DNA from: Adiantum capillus-veneris
Taxonomy: Eukaryota; Streptophyta; Polypodiopsida; Polypodiales; Pteridaceae
NCBI GenBank assembly: GCA_014529385.2
Contig: CM043952.1
Span: 158,997,557 to 159,061,556 of the forward strand
DNA length: 64,000 nt
Reading direction: 5' to 3'
A model generated the notes under the pieces. It did no database searches. It was given only the letters and a program-made list of their open reading frames with translations, and was not told the origin of the DNA. Positions within the stretch are counted from its first letter, which is position 1; each line of letters starts with the position of its first letter. Shown one piece after another: positions 43,826 through 55,374 of the stretch. Both the position numbers and the translations under genes were made by a program.

Positions 43826-45353
43826 GTTAAATTTGATATCCTCTCGTAGAGAACCATTTATTGACACTTGACCAAATAGACAAGACATAAAAGACAGTAG
43901 ACAATATAGAAAGACAAAACAATCAGAAGCTAAATTTCTTTAATTTATGCCGGCACATCCAGTTCTTGTAGGAGACTAACTGAGCCTAAGAATCCATGAA
44001 AGAAAATACCTATACCTTCCACCATCCAACACAAGCAGCCAGTTAGCACATGGGAAACTTTGATGGGAAGATGGTATCCAAACAGTCTATTCTGTTTGTT
44101 ATTGTTGTCCCATAGCCTTAAACCCCTTCACTCTCCTTATATGCATTTTGAGGGAGTTTTTTCTTTGCTACTCTACCAGGCATGATCCATTTTTTAACGG
44201 TATTTTCTACAATAGGCTTGTTTGGTAGTTTTTTATCTATCATAGTTTCAATTGGTACAATGGTTGTTTCCGGTTTGATGAGAAAAAGTGGTTTTCATCT
44301 TGCCGAAAAATTGTGCATGGCGGAGGGACGTGAATTTCCATTGGAAAGGTAACATCGCTTGCGAGTTTTAGGGCTGGCATTCTCAAAGGATGGTATCTCC
44401 CCCGCATGTGGGATTCCGATGGAAAGCACCATACCCTATAATACAATTTCATAAACCAATTATTGTCTATTAGTGGTCTATGCTAGAAATGATATCTTCT
44501 GAGAATAGCTAGAGACAACTAAGGAGGCAAGCATCATTTTTGTACAGAGATTATATTTTAACCTAAAGGACCGATCCCAAAGTTAGAAAGAGTGAGATCT
44601 TGAGAGAATATAGAGAGACATAAAGATAGAGAGAGAGAGAGAGAGAGAAAGAAAGAGATCAAGTTTGGGGCCATAAAATCTGTAGATGATCTTTTCAAAG
44701 GATTATATGTATACTACCTTTAATCTAGAAGTACTATATTTTAGTAAAATCATGGCAGAGTTTTGTTTGTAAGTAGACACATTTTTCAAAAAGTAACCCT
44801 GCCCTCCTTCTTTAGGAGCCTCACATGAGGATTTAAATGATAAGCCCATAACTACTCGACAAATTTTACCTTAGTACGTATAAAAAAATCTTTTCTAATT
44901 TTGCCAAAATTTTGGCAGAGTTTTGTTTGTAATTAGGTCCGTTTTTCAAATTAAACATGTCCTCCTCTCTGAGGAGCCTCACATGAGGATTTTATTTTGA
45001 ATATATAAAAGGGAAAGCTCTTCTTTAATACACATACTAGTCAGCATGCCATTTCCATACCAACTTCCTTTACAAGTTCTTAGTTCAATCATTAAAATGT
45101 ACAAAAAACCATTTCCACTGTTTCAAGACCAATTCTTGTTAATACTCAAGAGTCACTTTGTTACAAACTTATACTTTAGTGTCTAAAGAAATGAACTTAT
45201 GCCAAATTTTGGTTGGACATCCTCTTAGTAGACTGAAAGTCTACCAGAAAGCTCGGGATCGTCATTTGTATGCTTTGTGTTGAGACTCTGCCGATTGATA
45301 CACAATGTAAGGCTGTCAAAGAAGACCATACAAGATGCTATCTCATGAGCGGA
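43826..45353 (+). repeat. Dispersed non-coding repeat R, copy 2
   Basis: Collinear with 19976-21442. It has an extra segment of about 60 bp near 44330-44395 and a GA tract at 44627-44648. It ends at 'catgagcgga' exactly where a minus-strand LTR begins; copy 1 continues past this point, so copy 2 was cut by that insertion. Confidence 0.75.
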
Positions 45354-46262
45354 TGTGGGACGCATGTCTAACCTCACCATCCTATCTTATTGTAGTATTA
45401 GCGAGAACCACGATTAATTTGTGAAATCATGGGACGAAGCTGACTCAACTAGTGCATAGAGGCTACAAGAGGTTGTCAATCTCTCGAAAAACAACTAACA
45501 ACTCGCATCTAACTCAAGCTACACTCAAGTGACTGAAATCACCAAAAGTCAATCGCTCATCGACAAACAAATCACATTTGTTACAGCATCAAATGACATC
45601 CAAACGTAAGGAAACTTCTAGGACAAGTTTATAAGACCTAAACACACATTCTTATGGTCTCAAACCCCACTTTAGGTCAAGTTCCAAAATCGTGATTATT
45701 AACAGCAATGGATTTTTGACCTAGTCGTTTTCGACCCAGAATGCATCTAATGCTTAGGACTGATGTCCCAGTACCCCGACTATGCTTAGTTTTTGATTTA
45801 AAAGTGTAAATTCTTAGTTATGATGAAATTAGGCTGTACGTTGGCGATGCCAAAAGCTACGAAACACTGTGAACTGCTTACGTCAATGCGTTGAGCTCTT
45901 ACCTGCGGTTGTAATGCAACAAATGCAATCACAATGTGACAACCAAAGAGGGAGTAGGAAGCGTGAGAAGGAGAGAAGTGAGCGCCATTAGCTCACGCTG
46001 TGTATTTCTTATCCAAAAACTTACAAAATTTGGCTTTTATACATTAGCCAAGGTTTTTGGGTGGTCAAAACTAATAATCTGGAATTCTACCAAAGCTGTG
46101 TAATAACTGGCTGATACAATTTGGAAGCTTGTAGCCCCGGATCATTAATTACAGAGTTTATATGAGAAAATAGGAGTTACAATATTCCCGATTTATCAAA
46201 ATAATAAATGTTTTACAAAGAGAACTCCAAAAAATGATTTCCGTATTAGCTTGCTACTAACA
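45354..46262 (-). repeat. LTR (909 bp) of a minus-strand gypsy-type element
   Basis: Read on the minus strand it begins TGTTAGTAGC and ends CGTCCCACA. A polypurine tract AGGAGGGGGGAA (46263-46274) precedes it, making it a 3' LTR. TATAAAA lies at 46041-46035 (minus). It resembles the plus-strand LTR at 55375-56333, sharing 'gtataaaagccaa', 'actagtgcatagaggctacaag'-type and 'ggtgaggct'-type blocks. No second LTR of this element was found to the right. Confidence 0.75.
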
Positions 46263-46269
46263 TTCCCCC

Positions 46270-48513
46270 CTCCTGGACGACACAACTTTATGGGCTAAAA
46301 TAGTCTTTGGGTTGACGGCTGGCAAGGCGGTCTTTAAGCGCGTCCAGTGCCTTCTGGTAGCTGATTTTTCTTTCTTTGTTGGGCACTTGTAGAAATTGCA
46401 TTGTCACTTTATTCTTCAGCTCCACCGCTGAGTAGCCCACAAACCTGGATGTAAGGTTACTGATCACCGGTGCAAATATCTTCGTTCGCTAGGTGAAGAA
46501 TGCTTCTTCAAATGCCAACATATTATTCGATGGCAAGAACATACATCTGGCATAGAAGCTGGAAAGGACTTCTTCCGAAGGTTGCCCACTCAGATCGTTA
46601 CATAAGCCTTTGTTTTCTTCCAGAAATGATATCCATGGGGCTCTTGTTTGCTCAGGTCATTAAAAACTTGGATGCATGTGAGAAACATCCTGTAGATCTT
46701 ATATAACATGGTGCAAGATAGATCTGGTAGACTCTTAAAAAAAGACATGGCACCCGTTAGGGTTTTCACCATGTATTCCTTTGTCACTTGTCCTCTCTCT
46801 GGAGCTGGCAGCCTGCGGTAGTTAATCCAAGTTGGCCTCTTCTTTGTCAATGCTTCATGCTCTTGCCATGTCCTTACTCTGGGTACAGGACAGAAGGTTG
46901 GATCTCTTTGAAGGGCTACATGTGCTCTTGTGAACAGAACCAGGTAACTCAGATTCTTGTTCAGCGAGCTTAACCTCCACTTTGGGTGGTCTTTATCTGC
47001 CCCATCTTCTTGCATATATTTGTACAGCCTCTCTTTCACTTGTAGTAATTCCACTTTGATGAGAGGGTATGGTAGGGATTGCTGGTGCCATTGCGCATTG
47101 ATCTGATTGGGAGTGAGTTGAGTGACATTGACAGAGTGTAAAACTCTCAACTCCCAATCCATTGTGGCTTTCCGCTGCTCATCCACCTCTTGGGTGATCT
47201 TCTCTTTCAGTGCGTCTTCTTCAGCTTTTGACAGTTGGACCATTGGGACTGTGTCTGCATCTCTGATTTTGATATGAAAATCCTCATCACCACTTGGCTC
47301 TGCTGTGGATTGTGTCTCAAACTCAGCAAATGGGATCAAGGGTATGGCTATCTATGGTGGCTCTGAAGTGACTGCCTCTTCCTGTGTGTTTGGTTTCCCA
47401 TGTCTGAGGAGTTGGTTAACTCGGTTGGAGCTCTTCTATTTCCTTTAGGATCTCCTCTTCTCTCTGAACCCGCATCAGTGCTAGGTCCCTGTGTTGTGAT
47501 TGTTCTAGCTTTAATTCCAACTCAAGATCTTTTTTTTTCTTCTCTAGTGCCTTGTACACTTCGTCAGTTCCTTTGATCGAGGCCATGGTTGGATTTTCTC
47601 GTATTTGCCGTAAGAAAATTGCATGATCATTGATTCGCTGTTTAGAGTACTGTAGAGAAGCATTTGCAACATCTAATTGCACCTGAATTTTTTGAGGTGA
47701 CAAAGATGTCATAATAAGTTCATTCGTAACTTCTATCAATTGCTCGTCTTTTTCTTTGCAGGCATCAAATAATTTGGTGAGAAATTCACCTAATTCCTCC
47801 ATTTCTTTTTGTAGACTATCCCTAGCTAGCTGGTGCTGTCCAGCTTCTGCCTTGATCTCTTGCACCTGCCTTTTAAGATCGGTGATGACATTCATCCTGT
47901 CTTCTAACTCTCCTTCGAGAGTGTCGATCACCATCTCAAGCTCTTTGGACTTTGTGTTGCGGCTTAGTGCTGCTGAACGGAGTCTCTCCGTCATTTCTTG
48001 CATCTGCCATGCATATTCATTGACTTGTACTATTACCTCGTTGTTTCACTACCACTCCTCCTGTTTGGCCAGCTGAGATGTGCTTGCAGCCTCATGTGTA
48101 TCTTTCTGCTGCATCGTAGCTGCTAGTTCTTCTAGTGTGGAGGTAGAGGGTCGGTCTGCTTCTTTGTCATCTTGAGGCTTTGATGCCTAGGTAGTTTCTG
48201 GCTGAGTGGAAGTAGAGGGTGCTGGATCAGACCTTGTTGTCTCTTCTAGTGCCGGCCTTTCTTTCTTCTCTAGCTCGAGTTCTTTCTCTTGTGCAGTGGT
48301 AGCCTCTTTTTTTGGCTCTGCTACTTGATCTTTCTCTTTCTCTTGCTGGTACGCCTCTTGTGCAGATTTTGTTTCTTTGTTGGATTTAGATTCATTGGTT
48401 TTCTCTGGCTCCACTTCTTCATTGGTGTCTTTGCCCGTAGGTGATTGTGGTTGGTTTGGCATGGGGTGTTCCTGTTGTTCGGTAGGCGGTGAGGTTGGTC
48501 TGATGGGTGGCAT
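46270..48513 (-). pseudogene. Gag-like coiled-coil polyprotein of a gypsy-type element, degraded
   Basis: Reading from 48513 down there is first a proline/glutamate/lysine-rich tail-like region (EVEPEKTNESKSNKETKSA), one TAG at 48187, more low-complexity sequence, a TAG-TGA pair near 48050, and then a strong coiled coil (48003-47416, heptads such as ELEMVIDTLEGELEDRMNV). After a frameshift near 47415 comes a 249-codon globular segment (47339-46590; PTWINYRRLPAPERG, SFFKSLPDLSCTMLYKIYRM). The frame continues with one TAG to DRLASRQPKDYF, ending just before the polypurine tract. Position directly upstream of PPT and LTR implies a retroelement product, probably gag-like. No protease, RT or integrase is present. 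The family is not recognised. Confidence 0.55.
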
Positions 48514-49180
48514 AGAATCATGTTGTAGTATGTAGAAAAGGCATCTAAGGGGTGTGTGTAACCATGGGGACTATTTTTATAGGTGTGGACTAACATAGAG
48601 ATAGTTAAGAGGTCTCTAAAGTGGCATGAAAGGTCACCCACAACATCTCAAGTGGATTGGGCTAATTTACAGCTGATGCCTAGACTAGCTCTATATAATG
48701 AGTCTTTTTGTACACACTTTTGATTCAATCAAGTAATCAATTTTTTTCCTAGACTCTAATCTATTTACATTGTGTATTCAAGTGTTATAATCTGGTCAAG
48801 ATCCCTATGCTAGATTACATGGCATCTACTTCTCTATTGCCAACCTAATTGATTCATAACTCTTTCGTTGTATTTGCATTTTTTTCTAGTCAAAATCATA
48901 ATCTAATCTTGCGCGGGCAAGTACTTGGCACACCCAAGTGGCCACTGCTATTTATGATTTGGTTGTCTTTGTTAGGAAGTGCATTAGATTTAGTGTTGCC
49001 ATTTTGGTATAATAATTAGGTGCTTTTAGACCTCTTTAATAGCTCTTAGATGAGTCCTTCATCACCAAATTACGACATGATTAACCCCCTCTAATCTCTT
49101 GCCTAAGATTGGGTGTGTGTGAAGGAAAGCTACTCTGCCAAGCCGAGGTAATAATCTCTTTTTGACCCTCTCCACGTGCA
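48514..49180. other. Intergenic, no recognised feature
   Basis: AT-rich sequence. It may include the leader of the minus-strand element, but no matching 5' LTR or PBS was found. Confidence 0.5.
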
Positions 49181-49184
49181 CGGC

Positions 49185-49430
49185 ATAAAGGCCAAGCGGT
49201 CTAGGGTATTAAATATAGTGCATTGGGCCCAAGAAGTTGTGGGCTCAAGGCTCCCCATTTTAGGACATTGGGAGGACGTGAACATCGACTTCAAATCACC
49301 CTACAAGGATGTTCAAGTCTACAAGGGCCATGTCATGTACGGGGCGCTTGGGCACAATAGTTGAATGCAAAGCTTAATCACTCAATAACACCCTCCCCCC
49401 CCCCCCCCCCCCCCAAATGGCCAGACGAGC
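49185..49430 (+). mobile_element. Candidate tRNA-derived SINE
   Basis: 'aggccaagcggtctaggg' (49189-49206) resembles box A of class II tRNAs (Leu/Ser), and 'gggctcaaggctcccc' (49241-49256) resembles box B at roughly tRNA spacing. An unrelated tail of about 170 bp follows, ending near a poly-C run (49395-49414). Flanking duplications were not identified. Confidence 0.4.
49395..49414. repeat. Poly-C homopolymer
   Basis: About 20 C residues; length uncertain in any assembly. A (CT)n tract follows at about 49690-49717. Confidence 0.85.
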
Positions 49431-49684
49431 TTCAAATCTCACCCTCCAAGGGCCCGAGCATATAGCTTATTCCCATGGCTTGAAATGACTTAAGGGAAGC
49501 CCCTTCCATTAGGGGAGTTTCTCACATAAAGAAAAACAGAGCTACTCTATTACGAGGTACTTTCCACAGATAGGGCAAAGATTGGAACGAGGTTCAAGGA
49601 AGTCAAAGAAAAGAGTGTAGAGGGAATCAAAGGGTGATTTCATAATTTTAAAAGTGAAGACACACTTCACGTAAGCAAGTAAAG

Positions 49685-49721
<37 letters not shown>

Positions 49722-49881
49722 TGTATTAGAAGGAAATACATCTCCACACAACACATTGCAACACCAAAATATATGCCTAAATTATCATTTATGGAGATGA
49801 TATACTAATTGTGCATTTGGAAGGACTTAAAGCACTAGCCTTGTCATAATAATTCAAGTGCTTAGACCTCTCCAAGGAGAA

Positions 49882-50280
49882 ATGAAAGAGAAGGGACTTA
49901 GAAAATTTAATGGTGAAGGCTTTCACACTTGGTAGGCCAAGTTAAAGGGGTAATTAATGAAAAAGGGGTTGTGGGGAATAGTCGAGCCAACAATTAGTGA
50001 CCCATCATTTAGTGATGGAGCACAAGGGTAGACATGCACTATGAGCACATATAACCAAGCCAAAGGTGAGGGAATCATAATCACTTCACTACATGATGAT
50101 TGTGAAACCTCATCATAGCCGCATGGGAGGCACTAGAGAGAAACTTTGGGGCTAGGAAAAAGAAAATTAAGGCAAGATTAAATATATATCTCTATAAATT
50201 ACGAATGGAGCCTAGCAAAGATATTGCAAACGTAGTCAATTGCCTTAAGCATTGTCATCTTGCATTGTGGGTACGTTTGG
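49882..50280 (+). pseudogene. Copia gag (UBN2-type) remnant
   Basis: The frame from ATG 49882 reads EKGLRKFNGEGFHTW, then TAG and TAA interruptions, LMKKGLWGIVEP, and later IIITSLHDD and ALERNFGARKKKIK. This closely parallels the gag of the nested copia at 60922-61821 (EKGIEKFNGDGFHTW, LMKKQLW). It is a dead relative of that family. No LTRs were identified around it. Confidence 0.75.
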
Positions 50281-51659
50281 AAAATCACAAAACTACAAGC
50301 TATTGTGCACTTTCTCAGGTTTGGTTCAATCCAATGGCTACTATGTTCACTAGACATGGCCAAGGGAATTATTTCTAATCACCCGCTTGGAGTCTCAAGC
50401 GAATAATGATCATTGCTTGATTCATTGTCAAATAGGGCTATTGGAAAAACATGTTGAGTTTAGCATGATTTGCTTGACATTTAAGACAAATTTGGTGGCC
50501 ATTGCATCACTCCTTACTTTGTGATGACTAGTTTATTTGAGAACACAATGGGCCTGTAAGTGCTGGCCAATAACACACTTGAGGTGCATGGAGCAATTTG
50601 ACAATACACAAAGAGAGTATCAAGCTTGAATGATTGAGGACCGCAAGAGTGAAACAAGAGTATGAAGAAAATCTCGAAAGGTTAGGGATGTTAATTTGTA
50701 GAATGCACACCCCTAGTCAAGAGGAAGGTGCAAGAATATGCAGGAGTCGATAAGAAGTGGAGAAGAAGAAACAAAAGAATGACCAATGACATGAAAGATT
50801 TCACGATCGAATGAGGAAAATCTCCCTTCGGTCCTAGGTAGATTTGCAAACAAGATGAAATAAAAGGTAGAGGAGACTCGTGCAATGGTCACATAGAATA
50901 TCAATAATGACACTATCAATGTAAACATGTAGAGGTACATCTATATTCACATCAACAGTGCAATACATGAAAGATTTATATGTGAAGACATTTTTCATTT
51001 AAAAGTGGAAATGCCTGAGCCACAACATTGGAATTTGGATGTATCTTTCCTAAGAGAATAATGCCACCCCAATGCATTTTCAATTTTGGTCTCTACAATC
51101 GTGACTTGCTCATGTTAATGTGTCGTTACCATCTCCTCCACTGCCAAATCATCCACTTGAAAATGCACTTGTAGTGTAACATTGAGATGACAAGGGAGAT
51201 GTTGAAGATCCTAGCAAAGCTGCAAAGTGAAGTTTATAGAATCTCACACACCACATTTGATATGAGTGTAATCGCACTTCACTCATTTTCATAGTGTTGT
51301 TTGTCAAGCTTTATGTCAAGTTTCATGTTTTGTAGCTACACCCAAATATTATTTTACTTGGGTTTGAGTATATTCAATTTCCCTTTGGATCCATGATAGG
51401 TGTGCCAAGTGTTTATGGGTATGCATGTTAGCCATATTGATGTAACTAGTAATTTCCCTTTCGTAGTAGAACACCAAGGAATCCAAAATAGGCTTTGTTC
51501 TCTTTTTTCTAGATCAATTCCTCCTCTATGACATCTGCATAAAGTTTTGGGGACTTGGTCTCCTACTTCTATTGTCCATTTTTCGATGACATTCGCAGAT
51601 TTCAATGGTTTTTGCCCAATATCGGCGGTTTTCTTCTTGGCTTCAAGCATCATCAAGAT
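50281..51659. other. No recognised gene
   Basis: AT-rich sequence, possibly further decayed retroelement material downstream of the gag remnant. A 103-codon minus-strand frame at 51665-51354 has no recognisable domain and is not called. Confidence 0.5.
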
Positions 51660-52614
51660 ATCCAAAAAAAAAATTGGCCACTAAATTGTTGTTGATACTA
51701 CATGCATGAAATGGTTCAATAAACGGATTTGGCCAGCACATATGGACTCTGTTGCGACACATAGTTAAGAGAAAGACACCAATGTCAATCCCAAAGACTC
51801 ACATTCTTCACATGGAATATGTCTCTTATAGTGATGTCAGTACATGTGACATCCATCAAGTACGAGAAGTATTTGTGTGTGGATGCAAATGGAAACACTC
51901 AATGACAAGAGTGAGAGTACCCTCATAAACTATGCTCTATAATGGGTTAAACCAAACTCCATGAGTTCTGAGAGCATGTCTTACACTTGTGACTCACAAC
52001 ACGTACTGGAAATGATCCCTACCTTGTAGGCCTATGAACTCTCAAGAAAGATGACCACTAAAAGAGTGGATAATACTCAGAGTGAACCCTTGATTCCATC
52101 ATAAGAAAAAATAATAGGGATAGGGTAAAATTATCAGAGGAGTTACCCAATATACTAACCTCTAATCCTTCCCATAATTTCTACCATGTAGCTATGTATG
52201 ACTTTGTCACTTGCATCAAGAAAAGGTATGCAACAATGTTGCATAACCTATAAGAAATCTTTGGTTTTATCTTATCCAAGAACCCTTGGTTTTAGCTTGG
52301 AAAGCCAAAATCCTTGGTCAAATTCCCAAGGATACTACGGTATCATCCTAGGTTACCTTGCTACAAATAGTGATTGTAAGCAGATTGAAAGAATGATCTC
52401 ATCTACTATCCCTTGGTAGTTGAGAACTTCTATCCTTGAAATCAAAACTGTCAATGGTCACCTATGTGACCATTGACACGTATGGGCAATTTATCAATCA
52501 CAAGGTGGGACATACCCCCAAAAAATGCCACTTCTATAGACACAATTGGTTTTATAGACTAAACAGGATATTGTTTCAAGCTAGAATCTTATTCACAATT
52601 GGATCATTAAAACA
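51660..52614 (-). repeat. LTR, left arm of an inverted LTR pair
   Basis: Read on the minus strand it starts TGTTTTAATGATCC next to a polypurine tract (TTGATGGGGGGATAT, 52615-52630). It matches 53663-54600 in inverted orientation over its whole length, including 'ttaagagaaaga', 'tgtaggcct' and 'aagaaatctttggttttatc' blocks. The outer end near 51660 is approximate. Confidence 0.8.
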
Positions 52615-53662
52615 TTAATATCCCCCCATCAAGAGAAAGATTGACAAAATCCCATAAAAAAGTACTCATATGAGGTATTCTTCAGTTTTCTTTTTTGTTT
52701 GAGATATGCCTTGCATAGATTTAAGAGTGATTTCTAACCAATGTACTTCAATCATGAATGTGTGGGTGCAAGTCAATAGAGCTAATCAAAACAAGACATA
52801 TGCCTACCTTGAGGCTCTCTTAAAAGAGTCACGTGATCACGTGAATGAGATGCTTGATAAGTAGGCCATGCTTGCTAGCTACAGAAGAAAATTAGCTTGT
52901 GTGATGCATACACCTTTTGCATAGATCTAAGGATATATATTTAGTTCTCGCTGATGCAGGAAATATGAAGAAATTCCAAAAAAATTGTCTTTACCTTGGA
53001 CATGGTACCTTGGTGTAAGAGCAAGCACATGCTTTTCATAAATGGCTATCTTTTCCTGTCAAACTCAAGGGAATTTTTTTTTCCTTCCAAAGTATTTTAG
53101 GAGGGGCCCAAGGGCCAAAGCTTTCCCAAAGCCACTGAGTTGATCATGGGAGAGGTCGACAGAGGACTAAATAACCCAGGTACATTGCATTCTCCAAATT
53201 TTATTTGCACTTTTGGGTTAGACAAGACCATAAAGCAAGGCTTCAGTATTATGAACAATTATTCTATGAATTGAAAAAATGACTACGATGTCAAGAAGTT
53301 ATGCACCAAGCCAAGGGGCTTTCACGATATATTAGAGTCTACGACTATGAGCCATATTGACATCACACCCCATTGAAAACATGGATTAAAAGGGCTCCAA
53401 ATAGGCATTTCACCCACAATAGGAAAAGAACAAGGCTCTCTCAAAGGTTTATCAAATTGGAGTGATTGACTTGCTTCTACATTGCAAGGCAGGCGCCAAG
53501 CTTAGAACATCTAAGGTTTTTACTGCTTTTATAGTATTTTGAAGCTTCAATTGAAAACCAATAATAGCATGAAAAGAAAGGTGCTTTGACATATGCGGTC
53601 TTCCCCATATGGTTACTTTCTTTGGGATTTTTCCAATCCTTCTCTCAATGGGGGGAAATGAT
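52615..53662. other. Spacer between inverted LTRs (internal 3' ends of two retroelements)
   Basis: The first and last about 80 bp are inverted copies of each other and carry the polypurine tracts (minus strand at about 52615-52640, plus strand at about 53645-53662). The middle has no recognisable coding sequence. Confidence 0.6.
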
Positions 53663-54600
53663 TGTTTTAATGATTTAGTTCTGAATAAGATTCCATCTTG
53701 AGAGAATCTCCTTCTTAGCCTATAAAAACCAATTGTGTCTATAGAAGGGACCTTTTTTGGAAGGGGGGGGGGGGGGGGGGGGGTATGACCTAGTTTGTGA
53801 TTAACAAATCATCCCATATGTGTCGATGGTCACTTCACACTTGTGCTTTCAAGGATATAATTCTCGCCAATGGGATAGTAGATGAGATCATTCTTCCAAT
53901 CTACTTACAATCACTATTTGTAGCAAGCTAACCTATGATGGTACCTATCTACCTAGTATTTTTAGTAGTATCCTTTGGAATTTGATGACCAAGGATCAAG
54001 CTAAGACAAAGTATTCTTGGATAAGATAAAACCAAAGATTTCTTATAGGTTAAGTAGTAGTGATGCACACCCTTTCTTGATGTAAGTGATAACAGAAGGC
54101 TCTCCCTTCCGTAAGTAAAAGGAACCCTTGAGCATAGTTCGGATCACTCATCTTGAGCAAAGTTCAACATTCACTTCCGATGTACCTAACATTATATCCT
54201 GTTAATGTTTCCATATGATGGACTCAAGGGTTCACTCTAACTAATACCCACTCTTGTAGTGGTCATCTCTCTTGAGACAGTTAGGCCTACAAGGTAGGTA
54301 TCGTTTTCAGTACTACCAGTGTGGAGCAAGGTTTATGAAAGGTCCTCTTACTTGTTGTTGAGTGTTTCCAATTAACTCCCACAAGGGTACTTCTCTTACT
54401 TGTCGGATATTACATGTACTAAAATGACTATAAGAGACATATTCCACATGTGGATAATATGAGTCTCTGGGACTGACACTCTTATCTTTTTCTTAACTAA
54501 GTGTTGTGATAGAGTCTCTATGCTCTAGTAAATCTATTTATTGGACCATTTTATGTATGAAATATTGAGAACAATTTCGGTGGCCAAAAACTGTCGGATA
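53663..54600 (+). repeat. LTR, right arm of an inverted LTR pair
   Basis: It begins TGTTTTAATGATTTAG after the polypurine tract 'caatggggggaaatga'. It contains a poly-G run at 53763-53783 absent from the left arm. The end near 54600 ('gtggccaaaaactgtcgg') is approximate. Confidence 0.8.
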
Positions 54601-55149
54601 TCTAGTAAGACTTGTTGATGTAGCAAGTAATATAAACAACATAAATTTTAGGCTACAATTTTTCATACCTATTATGCACATAGCAAAGCTATGTCATGTC
54701 AATGAATCTCTTTCATTACTTGTACCTAGATGTGTTTTTTGTTCTTATTCTATTATATTTCAAACGTTTAGCAAGTCTACCTCTAGTGTTGAAGTTGTTT
54801 TGTATGGATTACTATGAATTTCTATGGTTCAAGATGGAAATTTTTTATACATGTTTTATGTATACTATGAGCATAAATTAATCTATGAGCATTGGCAAGT
54901 GCAAAGCACTTTAATCATAGAAATATAGACTCCGATAAAGTTTTGCTAATGCATGCACACTAGGTGCCATGGGCCTTAATGTTTAGCAAAGGCATATCTG
55001 CAATGGCATGCAAATTCATGCAGTTAAAAGCCAACCATCATATGAGGACATGACTTAGTATAGGTGATTGTAAATGGATTGACTAAACTTCAAAAGTTTA
55101 TTCGAACCAGATCCATTAAAAAAACCCATGTTGAAGATAATTTGTATAT
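54601..55149. other. No recognised gene
   Basis: AT-rich sequence; a 61-codon frame at 54696-54881 is low complexity and not called. Confidence 0.5.
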
Positions 55150-55300
55150 ATTATAGGGATTGTCCATAATAATTTATGAGTAAATATCAGGATCCCAAGT
55201 TTATCAATCACTTTTGGAGGGCTGTATTTAAACAATTAGGAACACAACTCAATATCAGTATTGTAAGTCCTCCCAAGATGGATGGTGTGACGGGTTTTAG
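55150..55300 (+). pseudogene. Ty3/gypsy integrase scrap
   Basis: About 45 codons resemble the integrase core: DPKFINHFWRAVFKQLGTQL followed by NISIVSPPKMDG, matching the usual DxKFxSxFWxxLxxxLGTxL...HPQTDG pattern, with one frame break upstream. Sequence identity is lost after 'gatggtgtgacg'. It is cut off before the LTR at 55375. Confidence 0.75.
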
Positions 55301-55374
55301 GGTTAGGGTTTTTGCATCAAGGTCATAGATGCATCGGGCTAATGCTTTTGCAATCACTCTCCCTAGGAATATGG

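Noticed and set aside
51354..51665. 103-codon minus-strand frame
   Set aside because: No recognisable domain or context; length is within chance for this much sequence.
55288..55308. Telomere-like 'tttagggttaggg' sequence
   Set aside because: Only about two units, isolated, expected by chance in AT-rich plant DNA; not evidence for a telomere or interstitial array.
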